Assembly: GCF_026427775.1 (NCBI RefSeq)
Contig: NZ_CP044532.1
Coordinates: forward strand, 3,224,001-3,288,000
DNA: 64,000 nucleotides
Origin: Arthrobacter sp. CDRTa11
GTDB taxonomy: Bacteria > Actinomycetota > Actinomycetes > Actinomycetales > Micrococcaceae
Reading direction: 5' to 3'
A model generated the notes under the pieces. That model had not been told where the DNA came from and did not search any database. It worked only from the letters and a program-made list of their open reading frames with translations. This document shows, piece after piece, positions 1 to 8,800 of this stretch (positions are counted from its first letter, which is position 1; every line of letters starts with the position of its first letter). Both the position numbers and the translations under genes were made by a program.

Positions 1-557
1 TGCACAGAGTCGCGGCGCAGCAGGCTGGCGCGCTTGGACAGGTCCTTGTCTGAACCGCGGCGGACCACGATGGCGCGCAGGCGCAGGCCGTGCCCGCCGC
101 CTGCCTTTTCGATCAGGAGGCGTGCCAGCAGGCGGCCGATGCGGCCGAAACCGTACAGGACGACGTCGGTGCTGGTGCGGTCGTCGCCGCCGCGCTTGCC
201 AACAATCTCCGCCAGCTCGGCGCGGAGGAATTCCTCCAGGGTGGCGCCATTGGCCTCTGCCTTGAACTTCTGGTTGAGGCGGGCGATGTCAATGGCAGCA
301 GCGCCGAGCTCAAGCCCGGCGAGGGTGTTGAGCAGCGGCGCGGTTTCCTCCAGCAGCAGCTCATCCTTGCTCATGCGGCGGGCGAAGCGGTGCGCCTTAA
401 GGATGTTCATGGTGGACTTGTTGATCAGGCTGCGGCCGTGGATGCTGGTCACCACGTTATTCTCTCGGTACAGCCGGCCGATCACCGGAATCATGGCCTC
501 AGCGAGGGCCTCCCGGCCCATCCATGTATCAAGACAAGAATCTGACGTCTGGCTCAC
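1..557 (-). CDS. gap: Glyceraldehyde-3-phosphate dehydrogenase, long type (N-terminal part)
   Basis: The gene runs off the left edge of the window; residues 1-185 are visible. It is the long form of NAD(P)-dependent glyceraldehyde-3-phosphate dehydrogenase of glycolysis/gluconeogenesis, in which about 130 residues precede the Rossmann fold. The dinucleotide-binding motif GFGRIG is at residues 136-141. The catalytic cysteine would lie outside the window. The start is a GTG at 557 with GAGGAAGG just upstream; the protein begins MSQTSDS. The N-terminal extension resembles GapB-type enzymes of corynebacteria and arthrobacters, which often favour the gluconeogenic direction; that role is inference. 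It lies downstream of rnpB on the same strand, separated by a terminator. Confidence 0.88.
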   Translation of the reverse strand, partial: MSQTSDSCLDTWMGREALAEAMIPVIGRLYRENNVVTSIHGRSLINKSTMNILKAHRFARRMSKDELLLEETAPLLNTLAGLELGAAAIDIARLNQKFKAEANGATLEEFLRAELAEIVGKRGGDDRTSTDVVLYGFGRIGRLLARLLIEKAGGGHGLRLRAIVVRRGSDKDLSKRASLLRRDSV

Positions 558-863
558 AGAACTACCTTCCTCGGTTCAGCCGCATACGTCCTCGTAGGCG
601 GTTGTCGCCACCTGATGATGTCCAGGGGCACCGGCACCGGCGGGATTCGGTCCACCCCTGGTGCCTGGGTCGTGTGCAAAGAAAAACCGCCGGCTGCGAA
701 CGCAACTCCGGCGGAGAACTTCTACGTCCGTGTTCCATTCTAGATTGGCGCGGGCTGCTCTGAAGGGCTTGTGTCGCGTGAAATCTCTCACATGGGCCTC
801 ATCCAGGCATGGCCGGAGGTGGCCAGCGGCCCGTAAAAAGCGGGCCGTACAAGCAGCCCTAAG
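558..863. other. Intergenic region between gap and rnpB
   Basis: This 306-base stretch has no convincing gene. It holds the hairpin at 682-714. It also holds a small stem at about 826-846 (CGGCCC paired with GGGCCG around an A/T-rich loop) that may help end the rnpB transcript. The gap promoter must lie here on the minus strand, but I cannot point to a clear -35/-10 pair. Confidence 0.5.
682..714 (-). terminator. Intrinsic terminator downstream of rnpB
   Basis: On the minus strand a CCGCCGG/CCGGCGG stem closes a 14-base loop and is followed directly by TTTTTC. It sits between rnpB and gap, both minus, so it probably ends the rnpB transcript. Confidence 0.75.
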
Positions 864-1268
864 TGGGTGGGTGGATGGGCTGACCGATACGCCGGGTTCT
901 GTGCTCCCGTGCCGTTACCAGCGCGGGAGTAGCGGCCATCCATCTACGAACGCCGTTGCCGGCGCCCTCCAGCGGCCTACCCGGGCACTCGGGCGAGCAG
1001 CCCTCGAACGTGCCCTGTATGGCCTTGCTCCGGGTGGGGTTTACCTAGCCTTCCCGGTCACCCGGGAAGCTGGTGGTCTCTTACACCACCGTTTCACCCT
1101 TACCTGCCCTTCCCCGCCCAAAGACGGGGAAGGGCAGGCGGTCTGTTCTCTGTGGCACTGGCCTGCGGGTTACCCCGAGTGGGCGTTACCCACCACCCTG
1201 CTCTGCGGAGCCCGGACGTTCCTCGAGCCACTTGCGTGACGCGCGGCCGCCTGGTCAACCCATCCGAC
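864..1268 (-). ncRNA. rnpB: RNase P RNA, bacterial class A
   Basis: This is the catalytic RNA of ribonuclease P, which matures tRNA 5' ends. On the minus strand the 5' part carries the conserved P4-region string GAGGAACGTCCGGGCTCC. The middle contains GGTAAGGGTGAAACGGTGG and AGGTAAACCCC. The 3' part contains ACAGAACCCGGCGTATCGG. The first and last bases pair as GGATGGGTTGACC with GGTCAGCCCATCC, forming helix P1. All are hallmarks of class A P RNAs in actinobacteria. Ends are set from the P1 pairing and are accurate to about ten bases. The short reading frames crossing this region are not genes. Confidence 0.95.
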
Positions 1269-1361
1269 ATCCATTCTACGTTGCAACACCGAACCCACCG
1301 GACGCAGGGCCGGGCCGGAGACCGTGCCGTTCCTCCCCCGGGCCGCCGGTAAGATCGAACG

Positions 1362-2126
1362 GTGCTGATTCTGCTTCCCCCCTCTGAAGGCAAGACCCCT
1401 GCAGCAGCCGGATCCGCCGTCGACTGGCCTTCGCTGAGCTTTCCCGTGTTGAACACGTACCGGGCGAAAGTCTTGGAAGCACTGGGAACGGTCAGCGCGC
1501 ACGAGGACGCGCTCACGCTGCTGGGCGTGGGTGCTTCGCTGAGGGACGACGTCGACCGTAACACCCGGCTGCACGCCGAACCGGCGGCTCCTGCGCACCA
1601 GATCTATTCCGGGGTCCTTTATGACGCCCTGGGTTACCGGAGCCTGACGCCGGTGCAGCGCCGCAAGGCGGATGAATCGGTCCTGGTGGTTTCCGCCCTC
1701 TGGGGAGCCATCCGTTTTGCTGACCGGGTGCCCGCTTACCGGCTGTCGATGGGAACGTCACTGCCCGACGTCGGACGCCTCGCCACTTTCTGGAAACCGC
1801 AGCTTGCAGAGGCCCTCAAGCCGCTGACTGCGGGGCATCTGTTGGTGGACTGCCGTTCCAGCACCTATGCCGCTGCCTGGACCCCGCCGCCGGCCCAGAC
1901 CGTAGCGGTCAACGTCTTTACTGAGGTTAATGGCGTGCGGAAAGTGGTCAGCCACTTCGCGAAACATACCCGCGGCGAGCTCGCCCGGCACCTCCTGGCA
2001 AGGCGCGGCAACACACCGCAGAACCCGGCGCAGCTGCTGAACGCGGCAAAGGAGAAGTGGGAAGCCGAACTGGTGGAGGGTTCAGCCAGGAAACCGCACG
2101 CGCTGAACATCATCCTGCCCAACTAG
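1362..2126 (+). CDS. yaaA: YaaA family peroxide stress protein (UPF0246)
   Basis: A 254-residue protein of the YaaA/DUF328 family. It begins MLILLPPSEGK, with the family PPSEGK signature at residues 6-11. The conserved YSGVLYDALGY segment and the later DCRSSTY and VNVFTEV segments are also visible. In Escherichia coli YaaA limits free iron and DNA damage during peroxide stress; the fold is DNA-binding-like. The length matches the family. It stands alone on the plus strand, facing the minus-strand zinc-ribbon gene, with a 19-bp hairpin between them. The role here is inferred from the family only. Confidence 0.85.
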   Translation: MLILLPPSEGKTPAAAGSAVDWPSLSFPVLNTYRAKVLEALGTVSAHEDALTLLGVGASLRDDVDRNTRLHAEPAAPAHQIYSGVLYDALGYRSLTPVQRRKADESVLVVSALWGAIRFADRVPAYRLSMGTSLPDVGRLATFWKPQLAEALKPLTAGHLLVDCRSSTYAAAWTPPPAQTVAVNVFTEVNGVRKVVSHFAKHTRGELARHLLARRGNTPQNPAQLLNAAKEKWEAELVEGSARKPHALNIILPN

Positions 2127-2129
2127 GTC

Positions 2130-2171
2130 GCGCTAAGTGTCGTTTTGAGGGTTCAAAACGACACTTAGCGC
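2130..2171. repeat. Perfect 19-bp palindrome, bidirectional terminator or REP-like element
   Basis: Two perfect 19-base arms (2130-2148 and 2153-2171, containing CTAAGTGTCGTTTTGA) close a four-base loop. The element lies between convergent genes and could stop transcription from both sides through its internal TTTT. It is followed at 2174 by CTTAGTTG and a G-rich tail that recurs next to the palindrome near ffh at 41263-41339. Confidence 0.75.
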
Positions 2172-2191
2172 TACTTAGTTGGGGGTGTGGG

Positions 2192-2929
2192 TCAGTTCCA
2201 TTCGGCGGAGCGGACCAGGATGCAGCCGGAGTCGGGGCAGAAGACAATGTCATCCTCAGCCGCTGCCTTGATTTCCGCGAGGTCGCCGGGGCTCAGCTTC
2301 ATCCCGGATGCCTCCGAGGTTCCGTGGAACAGGCGGGCCGCGCCCACGCCGCGTTTAGCCAGCGTCTTTTCATACACCGCAAGCATTCCAGCGTCCAGGC
2401 CGGCAGCAAACTCGGCACGCTTGCCGCGGAGAACGGCGGCTTCGGCTTCCAATTCGGCCAGTTCCTGGTCCAGTTCGGCCCGGATGGCGCCGAACGAGCC
2501 CTGGATGTTGTCCACGATCAGCTGCTGGGCCGCCTGCTTGGCGCGCAGGGAATCAAGGCGTTCCATCACTTCAAGTTCGAGGTCCTCGAGGTCGGAGCGC
2601 CGCTTGTTGAGCGAGACAAGGTCCTTCTGCAGGGCCACCAGGTCCTTGGACAGCCCGGTGCCGCTGTTGAGCCGGGCCTCGTCGCGTTCAATGCGGGAGG
2701 CCACCTGTTCGACGTCGGCTTCTGCGCGCTTGAGTTCGGCTTCGGCGTCGTGGACAGCCATTTTTGCTGCGCCCAGTTCGCCGTTGGCTACTGAAAGGGC
2801 AGACTGCAGGTCCTCGATCCGCGGATCGGACTCAAGGGCACGGCGACGGTTGGACAAGGACTTCAGCCTGGCATCCAACCCCTGCAGTTCGAGCAACTTC
2901 AACTGTTCCGCCGGTGCTGCCTTAGCCAC
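2192..2929 (-). CDS. Coiled-coil zinc-ribbon family protein (COG1579) with degenerate ribbon
   Basis: A 245-residue protein with a long heptad-rich coiled-coil hairpin over residues 10-175, followed by a C-terminal domain that in relatives is a C4 zinc ribbon (zf-RING_7). Here the first CxxC pair is absent and the second is altered to CPDSGC, so zinc binding is doubtful. Relatives such as mycobacterial Rv2229c sit next to a Nif3-like gene, as here. The family function is unsettled; suggested roles involve nucleic-acid or secretion complexes. It starts at ATG 2929 and reads MAKAAPAEQ. It is probably co-transcribed with the upstream Nif3-like gene, 61 bases away. Confidence 0.82.
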   Translation of the reverse strand: MAKAAPAEQLKLLELQGLDARLKSLSNRRRALESDPRIEDLQSALSVANGELGAAKMAVHDAEAELKRAEADVEQVASRIERDEARLNSGTGLSKDLVALQKDLVSLNKRRSDLEDLELEVMERLDSLRAKQAAQQLIVDNIQGSFGAIRAELDQELAELEAEAAVLRGKRAEFAAGLDAGMLAVYEKTLAKRGVGAARLFHGTSEASGMKLSPGDLAEIKAAAEDDIVFCPDSGCILVRSAEWN

Positions 2930-2990
2930 TAGTACCTCCGCTTGATCCCATCCGGCCGGAACCGGGCACCCTGCGGGCGCTTTATAGACT

Positions 2991-3920
2991 CTAGTCCCCG
3001 CCCGGAGTCAGAATGAAGTCCCAGGGGTCGCTGTTGGTGGTGCTTACCTGGATCTCCACGTCGTGGCCCTGGTCTGCCAGCACGTTGCCCAGTGCAGAGG
3101 CGGCAGCAGGCAGCCACAGCCATTCGCTGGCGAAGTGCGAGACGTCAATAAGATACGGCCGGTCGTTCACGGCTGCTTCCCTGGCTTCGGACGCGGGGTG
3201 ATGCCTCAAGTCCGCCGTGACGTACACGTCCGCGTTGCTGGCGCGCACCTGGCTGAACAGCGAGTCTCCTGCCCCGCCGCACACCGCAACGCGGCGGACG
3301 AGGCCGTCTTTGTCGCCGGACACCCGGACTCCCCCGGCAACAGAGGGAAGGATGCCGAACACGCGCGCGGCGAAGTCCCCCAGACTCATGACATCGGCGA
3401 GGACTCCCACCCGCCCAATTCCTTCCTCAGGCAATCCATTGGCGGCTGAGGTCAGCGGGGCCACGTCCTCCAAACCGAGGGCGTCCGCCAGGACATCCGA
3501 GACGCCTCCGACGGCGGAATCACCATTGGTGTGGACGGTCAGCAGCGCGGTTCCAGTCTCAATAAGACGATGGATGGCTTTGCCTTTGGCGGTGGTGGCC
3601 GCCACTGACGTGACTCCCCTGAGCAGCAGCGGATGGTGGGTGATGAGCAGTTCAGCGCCCCACTCCACGGCTTCCTCTATGACCTCCAGGGTGGGGTCAA
3701 CGGCGAACATCACCCGGGAGACCGGGGCTGACGGGTGCCCGGCTACGAGCCCCACTTCATCCCAGTCCTCGGCGAGCGACTCCGGCCAAAGTTCCTCCAC
3801 CGCCAAGAGCAGCTGGCCCAGGGTGGGGGCATCAGTGGTGTCTTCGGCAGAAGCATCCCCGGCCGGGGCATCGGCATCGCGCTTCCCAGCGTCTGCAACA
3901 CCGGTGTTTACAGGTTCCAT
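2991..3920 (-). CDS. Nif3-like dinuclear metal centre protein
   Basis: A 309-residue member of the Nif3/YbgI family, which forms hexamers around a two-metal site. Likely metal ligands are the HH pair at 95-96 (ITHHPLLLRG), H130 and D134 in the TVHTNGDSA segment, and H262/E266 in DVSHFASEW. All are in the expected family positions. Members are often labelled GTP cyclohydrolase 1 type 2, but the true reaction is uncertain. The frame stays open upstream into antisense msrA. ATG 3920 (MEPVNTG) is the sensible start, because the upstream extension does not resemble the family. The first 32 residues are Asp/Ala-rich and probably disordered. Confidence 0.87.
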   Translation of the reverse strand: MEPVNTGVADAGKRDADAPAGDASAEDTTDAPTLGQLLLAVEELWPESLAEDWDEVGLVAGHPSAPVSRVMFAVDPTLEVIEEAVEWGAELLITHHPLLLRGVTSVAATTAKGKAIHRLIETGTALLTVHTNGDSAVGGVSDVLADALGLEDVAPLTSAANGLPEEGIGRVGVLADVMSLGDFAARVFGILPSVAGGVRVSGDKDGLVRRVAVCGGAGDSLFSQVRASNADVYVTADLRHHPASEAREAAVNDRPYLIDVSHFASEWLWLPAAASALGNVLADQGHDVEIQVSTTNSDPWDFILTPGGD

Positions 3921-4019
3921 AGACTCAGTTTTACCCCATCCGGCCCCCTGCCCAGCACGCGTCACAGTCTCGTAAGGTGGAGGGGGAATCATCCGGTGCT
4001 TCCAACCATTGAAGAGGTC

Positions 4020-4544
4020 ATGAAAACTTTTGTACTTGGCGGGGGCTGCTTCTGGTGCCTCGACGCCGTTTACCAGAAAACCAAGGGCGTCAGTTCGGTT
4101 GTGTCCGGCTACACCGGCGGCCATGACCCGTGCCCGGACTACTACTCCGTCTGCAGCGGAACCACCGGGCATGCCGAGGTGGTTGCCGTGACTTTTGACG
4201 AAAGCGTCATTCCTGCCGAAGTCATCCTGGACATGTTCTTTGCGCTGCACGATCCCACCACGCTCAACCGCCAGGGATACGACGTCGGCACGCAGTACCG
4301 CTCGTCCATGTTCTACGAGACCACTGAGGAGAAGATCCTCTTCGAGGAAGCGATTGAACGGAACCAGGCGCTGTGGTCCAATCCGATCGTGACGGAGGTC
4401 AGCCGGCTCCCCCGCTTCCATGTGGCGGAGGATTTCCATCAGGACTACTACGGCAAGCACCCCGAGCAGGGCTACTGCCAGGTGATCATCAATCCAAAGC
4501 TCGCCAAGGCGAGGAAATATTACTCTGCATGGCTTAATGCTTAG
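4020..4544 (+). CDS. msrA: Peptide-methionine (S)-S-oxide reductase
   Basis: A 174-residue MsrA that reduces the S epimer of methionine sulfoxide in oxidised proteins and free methionine. The catalytic motif GCFWC spans residues 9-13, with C10 as the nucleophile. C153 in the C-terminal GYC is the likely resolving residue. The family segments GYTGG, HAEVV and QYRS are present. The start is ATG 4020, preceded by GAAGAGG. The gene stands alone between the divergent Nif3-like gene and cysK. I see no msrB fused or adjacent. Confidence 0.95.
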   Translation: MKTFVLGGGCFWCLDAVYQKTKGVSSVVSGYTGGHDPCPDYYSVCSGTTGHAEVVAVTFDESVIPAEVILDMFFALHDPTTLNRQGYDVGTQYRSSMFYETTEEKILFEEAIERNQALWSNPIVTEVSRLPRFHVAEDFHQDYYGKHPEQGYCQVIINPKLAKARKYYSAWLNA

Positions 4545-4602
4545 CAGCGCTTGGGTCCCCTCGTTAGGCTGACCTCAGTATTCACTCTTCAGAGATAGGC
4601 AT

Positions 4603-5544
4603 ATGTACATGGCACGGATCTATGACGATGTAACGCAGCTTGTTGGCGGAACCCCCCTGGTCCGCCTGAACCGGCTGACCGAAGGGCTGGACGCCACCGT
4701 CGCCGTCAAGCTTGAGTTCTACAACCCTGCCAACAGCGTCAAGGACCGCATCGGCGTGGCCATCATTGACGCCGCCGAACAGTCGGGCGCCCTCAAGCCG
4801 GGCGGCACCATCGTGGAGGGCACGTCCGGCAACACCGGCATCGCCCTGGCCATGGTGGGCGCAGCCCGCGGCTACAAAGTCATCCTGACCATGCCTGAGA
4901 CGATGTCCACCGAGCGCCGCGTTATGCTGCGCGCTTTTGGTGCCGAGATTGTCCTCACCCCTGGCTCCGAGGGCATGCGGGGCGCCGTGGAGAAGGCCCA
5001 GGAAATCGTGGCCAACACCGAGAACTCCATTTGGGCCCAGCAGTTCGCCAACGAGGCCAACCCCCGGATCCACCGCGAAACCACCGCAGAGGAAATCTGG
5101 AAGGACACGGACGGAAAGGTGGACATCTTTGTCTCCGGTGTGGGCACCGGCGGCACCATCACCGGCGTCGGACAGTTCCTGAAGGAGCGCAACCCGGACG
5201 TCCAGATTGTGGCTGTGGAACCCAAGGACTCCCCCATCCTGAACGGCGGAGCCCCTGGCCCGCACAAGATCCAGGGCCTGGGCGCCAACTTCATCCCCGA
5301 GCTGCTGGACACCAACATCTACGACGAGGTCCTGGACGCCACCCTGGAAGACTCCGTGGCAGTTGCCCGTGACCTCGGCATCCGCGAAGGCATCCTCGGC
5401 GGCATTTCCTCGGGCGCCATCGTCTGGGGCGCACTGGAACTGGCAAAGCGCCCGGAGAACGCGGGCAAGCTGATTGTGGCGATCGTTTGCGATTTCGGTG
5501 AGCGTTACATCTCCACCGTGCTCTATGACGACATCCGAGGCTGA
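4603..5544 (+). CDS. cysK: Cysteine synthase A (O-acetylserine sulfhydrylase)
   Basis: A 313-residue PLP enzyme that makes cysteine from O-acetylserine and sulfide. The cofactor lysine is K47 in NSVKDR. The substrate loop TSGNTG is at 74-79, the phosphate-binding GTGGTITG at 181-188, and a GGISSGA loop lies near the C terminus. Two starts compete: ATG 4603 (MYMAR) and ATG 4609 (MARIYDD). The family usually begins like the second, while AGATAGG is spaced better for neither clearly. It is followed 39 bases later by cysE, so substrate maker and user are adjacent. Confidence 0.96.
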   Translation: MYMARIYDDVTQLVGGTPLVRLNRLTEGLDATVAVKLEFYNPANSVKDRIGVAIIDAAEQSGALKPGGTIVEGTSGNTGIALAMVGAARGYKVILTMPETMSTERRVMLRAFGAEIVLTPGSEGMRGAVEKAQEIVANTENSIWAQQFANEANPRIHRETTAEEIWKDTDGKVDIFVSGVGTGGTITGVGQFLKERNPDVQIVAVEPKDSPILNGGAPGPHKIQGLGANFIPELLDTNIYDEVLDATLEDSVAVARDLGIREGILGGISSGAIVWGALELAKRPENAGKLIVAIVCDFGERYISTVLYDDIRG

Positions 5545-5583
5545 TCAGCCCGCCTTCCGCCCGTTTCCTGTAGAAAGAACTTT

Positions 5584-6168
5584 GTGGGCTTTATTGCAAG
5601 ACTAAAAGAAGACCTCGACGCCGCCCGGTCCCACGACCCGGCGGCTCGAGGTTCTTTTGAGAACTTTTTCGCTTACTCCGGTTTGCACGCCATCTGGATC
5701 CACCGGCTGACGCATCGCCTCTGGCAAAACCCCGGCCTGCGCTTCCCGGCCCGGCTCGTTTCCCAGCTGGGCCGCTTCCTGACGGGTATCGAAATTCATC
5801 CGGGAGCCACCATCGGCCGGCGCTTCTTTATCGACCACGGCATGGGTGTCGTCATTGGAGAAACCGCCGAAATTGGTGAGGACGTCATGATTTACCATGG
5901 CGTCACCTTGGGTGGTCGTTCGCTGGCCAAGGTCAAAAGGCATCCCACGATCGAGGACCGCGTGACCATCGGCGCGGGTGCCAAGATTTTGGGCCCCATT
6001 ACTATTGGCCGGGACAGCGCGGTGGGAGCCAACGCCGTTGTGGTGAAGGACGCCCCGCCCGAATCTATCGTTACCGGCGTTCCTGCCAAATGGCGCCACC
6101 GGGACGCGCAGCGGGAGACCAAACCCGCCGTGGACCCGGCTGAATACGAGATCGAATACCATCTCTGA
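5584..6168 (+). CDS. cysE: Serine O-acetyltransferase, short type
   Basis: A 194-residue acetyltransferase that converts serine and acetyl-CoA to O-acetylserine, the substrate of CysK just upstream. The N-terminal helical part is short (the EpsC-like form). The left-handed beta-helix follows from about residue 65, with hexapeptide-type repeats such as [18 protein letters not shown] and [12 protein letters not shown]. The GVTLGG active-site segment is intact. The start is GTG 5584 with GTAGAAAGAAC upstream. The last 25 residues are charged and may carry the tail that docks into CysK. It is likely in an operon with cysK. Confidence 0.95.
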   Translation: MGFIARLKEDLDAARSHDPAARGSFENFFAYSGLHAIWIHRLTHRLWQNPGLRFPARLVSQLGRFLTGIEIHPGATIGRRFFIDHGMGVVIGETAEIGEDVMIYHGVTLGGRSLAKVKRHPTIEDRVTIGAGAKILGPITIGRDSAVGANAVVVKDAPPESIVTGVPAKWRHRDAQRETKPAVDPAEYEIEYHL

Positions 6169-6170
6169 CG

Positions 6171-7004
6171 CTAGCGCGCCACCCGTTTCAGCACTGCCAC
6201 GACCAGCGCGTCGTAAAGGCGGTCGGGCAGGAGCCGCCTGAGGCCCACAATGGCTCCGGCACCCCTGCCCACTGGATAACGCGTCCGCGGCCGGCCGGAA
6301 ACCGCGGCACGCACCACCGCCTCCGCGATCACGTCCGGCCTCGTTGCCGTCCATGACTGGTCGGCCGATGCCAGGACGGCGGCAATATGCCGGGCCTGGG
6401 CGGCATACGGTCCCTCCGCGCTGCTGGCCAGCAGGCCCTCGGCGGAGATCCCTCCCCATTCTGTCTGGGTACTGGCTGGCTCGATGATGCACACCATGAT
6501 GCCGTGGGGCTTCAGTTCGAGCCGCAGGGCATCGCTCATCCCCTCGACAGCAAATTTGGTGGCGTGGTACCACGCGCCAAGCGGTTCATAGAATTTACCG
6601 CCAATGGATGAGATGTTGATGATCCTGCCCCGTCCTGCTTTGCGCATGGCGGGCAGGACCAACTGGGTCATCCTGGCGAGTCCGAAGACGTTGACATCGA
6701 ACTGGCGGCGTCCCTCCGCCAGGTCAACTTCTTCCAGCGCCCCGAACGAGCCGTATCCTGCATTATTGACCAGGACGTCGACGCGGCCGCGTTCTTCCAG
6801 CACACGAGCGACGACGGCGCGCATCGATTCGTCCTCCGTCACGTCGAGCGGCAGGACATGGATTCCGAGGGCCTTGAGCGGTTCCATACGATCCACCCGG
6901 CGGGCCCCCGCATAGACCGTGAAGCCGTGGCTGGCGAGCTTCCTGGCTGCTTCGAAGCCGATCCCGGTTGAGGCTCCGGTAACGATCGCTACTGGCTGGG
7001 CCAT
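6171..7004 (-). CDS. Short-chain dehydrogenase/reductase, classical type
   Basis: A 277-residue NAD(P)-dependent oxidoreductase of the SDR superfamily. The cofactor motif TGASTGIG is at 9-16 and NNAG at 80-83. The catalytic residues are a serine at 132/133 (ISSIGG) and YHATK at 146-150. R36/R37 after the second strand suggest a preference for NADP. The C-terminal region 190-277 is longer than the minimal SDR core. The substrate cannot be told from sequence, and oxidoreductases of this kind act on diverse alcohols and ketones. It lies convergent to cysE with only two bases between the stop codons. Confidence 0.85.
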   Translation of the reverse strand: MAQPVAIVTGASTGIGFEAARKLASHGFTVYAGARRVDRMEPLKALGIHVLPLDVTEDESMRAVVARVLEERGRVDVLVNNAGYGSFGALEEVDLAEGRRQFDVNVFGLARMTQLVLPAMRKAGRGRIINISSIGGKFYEPLGAWYHATKFAVEGMSDALRLELKPHGIMVCIIEPASTQTEWGGISAEGLLASSAEGPYAAQARHIAAVLASADQSWTATRPDVIAEAVVRAAVSGRPRTRYPVGRGAGAIVGLRRLLPDRLYDALVVAVLKRVAR

Positions 7005-7050
7005 ACTGGACTCCCTCGCTGGGCGGATACCTTTCCGCTGGAAACAGCAA

Positions 7051-7088
7051 CGGCCGGCAGCTCCCAGAGTAGCGGGAACTGCCGGCCG
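7051..7088 (-). terminator. Hairpin upstream of the SDR gene, downstream of gnd
   Basis: A 15-bp stem (CGGCCGGCAG... paired with ...CTGCCGGCCG, one mismatch) and an 8-base loop lie 38 bases beyond the gnd stop. On the minus strand the stem is followed by TTGCTGTTT, a weak U-tract, so it probably ends the gnd transcript. Confidence 0.6.
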
Positions 7089-7125
7089 GAGCTGTCTCAG
7101 TATTGCGCCGTGGCTCTAGCCGAAG

Positions 7126-8562
7126 CTAGTGCGTGTCTACTGCTTCAATCTCGGACTTGTCCTCGCCCCACAGGGTGTGGAACGTGCCCTCGGCGTCTAC
7201 ACGGCCGTAGGTGTGGGCCCCGAAGAGGTCCCGCTGGCCCTGGATCAGGGCGGCGGCGACGCGCTTGCGGCGCAGGCCGTCGTAGTACGCGAGCGAGGAG
7301 GAGAACACCGGCACCGGGATGCCCAGCTGTACTGCGGTGGCCACCACGCGGCGCCAGGCCGGCAGTGCCTCGGCGATGGCCTTGGTGAAGGCCGGCGCGA
7401 ACAGCAGGTTAGCGGGCTTCTCGGCCGCGGCGTAAGCCTTGGTGATGTCCTTAAGCAGTTCAGCGCGGATGATGCAGCCTGCGCGCCACAGGGAGGCGAT
7501 TTCGTCCAGCTTGAGGTCCCAGCCGTACTCCTTGGCGGAGGACGTCAGCATGTCCATGCCCTGCGCGTAGGAGACCAGCTTGGAGGCGTACAGTGCCTGG
7601 CGGACGTCTTCGACAAAGGTTTCCGGAACCTCGACGTTGATTTCCTCGCCGGCAAGCAGCTCCTGTCCGAGCCTGCGCTGCTCAGCCTGGGAAGAGAGGC
7701 CACGGGCAAAAACGGACTCCGCGATGCCGGAAACCGGGGAACCGAGTTCCAGGGCGGAGATGACCGTCCAGCGTCCGGTACCCTTCTGGCCTGCGGCGTC
7801 AACTACGACGTCGACGAAGGGCTTGCCGGTCTTGGCGTCAACGTGGCCCAGGACCTCAGCGGAGATCTCGATCAGGAAGGAGGACAGGTCGCCCTTGTTC
7901 CACTCGGTGAAGATCTTGGCCTGTTCGGCCGGCTCGATGCCGGCGCCTGAGCGCAGGAGGTCGAATGCCTCACCGATGACCTGCATGTCGGCGTATTCGA
8001 TGCCGTTGTGGACCATCTTGACGAAGTGGCCGGCGCCATCGGTGCCCACCCAGGCACAGCAGGGCTCGCCGTCCACCTTGGCGGCGATCTTTTCGAGCAG
8101 CGGACCGAGTGCGTCGTAGGACTCCTTGGAGCCGCCGGGCATGATGGACGGTCCGTTCAAGGCGCCTTCTTCGCCACCGGAAACTCCGACGCCCACGAAG
8201 TGCAGGTCCTTCTTGGCCAGTGCGGCTTCGCGGCGACGGGTGTCCTCATAGTGGGAGTTGCCTGCGTCGATGATGATGTCGCCGGCTTCAAGGAGAGGCT
8301 CAAGCTGCTCAATCACAGAGTCAACCGGCTTGCCGGCCTTGACCATGATCAGCACGCGGCGGGGCTTCTCCAGGGAATTAACCAGTTCCTCAAGGGTTTC
8401 GGTCCGGACGAAGTCGCCGTCCGTGCCGTGCTTCTCGAGCAGTGCATCAGTCTTCTCTACCGACCTGTTGTGCAGGGCGACGGTGAAGCCGTTCCGGGCC
8501 AGGTTGCGGGCCAGGTTGGCCCCCATCACCGCAAGGCCGGTGACACCGATGTGTGCTGACAT
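7126..8562 (-). CDS. gnd: 6-phosphogluconate dehydrogenase, decarboxylating
   Basis: A 478-residue long-type enzyme of the oxidative pentose phosphate pathway. It oxidises and decarboxylates 6-phosphogluconate to ribulose 5-phosphate with NADP. The Rossmann motif appears as GVTGLAVMG at residues 6-14. The catalytic segments KMVHNGIEY and GTGRWT are intact. The start is ATG 8562 (MSAHIGV), six bases after a GGAG element. A GTG-type extension nine codons upstream is less likely. A GntR-type regulator is divergently encoded 238 bases away. The pathway partner zwf is elsewhere in the window at 43.0 kb. Confidence 0.96.
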   Translation of the reverse strand: MSAHIGVTGLAVMGANLARNLARNGFTVALHNRSVEKTDALLEKHGTDGDFVRTETLEELVNSLEKPRRVLIMVKAGKPVDSVIEQLEPLLEAGDIIIDAGNSHYEDTRRREAALAKKDLHFVGVGVSGGEEGALNGPSIMPGGSKESYDALGPLLEKIAAKVDGEPCCAWVGTDGAGHFVKMVHNGIEYADMQVIGEAFDLLRSGAGIEPAEQAKIFTEWNKGDLSSFLIEISAEVLGHVDAKTGKPFVDVVVDAAGQKGTGRWTVISALELGSPVSGIAESVFARGLSSQAEQRRLGQELLAGEEINVEVPETFVEDVRQALYASKLVSYAQGMDMLTSSAKEYGWDLKLDEIASLWRAGCIIRAELLKDITKAYAAAEKPANLLFAPAFTKAIAEALPAWRRVVATAVQLGIPVPVFSSSLAYYDGLRRKRVAAALIQGQRDLFGAHTYGRVDAEGTFHTLWGEDKSEIEAVDTH

Positions 8563-8800
8563 CAAAAACTCCAATTCATTTCCGTGCAATGGGATGTGCA
8601 GTCGGCCCCGCGTTGGGCGGCGGAGCGTAAGTTACGAACCAAGGGATCCGAATAAAGCATATATATTCAGAGCGTTTCAGAAAAGCCACGCCCACTTTGT
8701 GGAACGCCAGTGCCAGCAAGTGTAGGCCGCTGCCGGGAACAAAGCCCCGGCCTGGGCATGCGTGAGGCTCCGGGCCCGAAGGCGCATTAGGCTTATCTTC

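Noticed and set aside
661..1598. Several open frames on both strands upstream of yaaA
   Set aside because: They cross the RNase P RNA gene, whose conserved core is clear, and show no protein features.
3921..4460. Upstream extension of the Nif3-like frame by 180 codons
   Set aside because: It runs antisense through msrA and has no family similarity; MEPVNTG at 3920 is the natural start.
5602..6573. 323-codon minus-strand frame
   Set aside because: It is antisense to cysE and overlaps the SDR gene in another frame.
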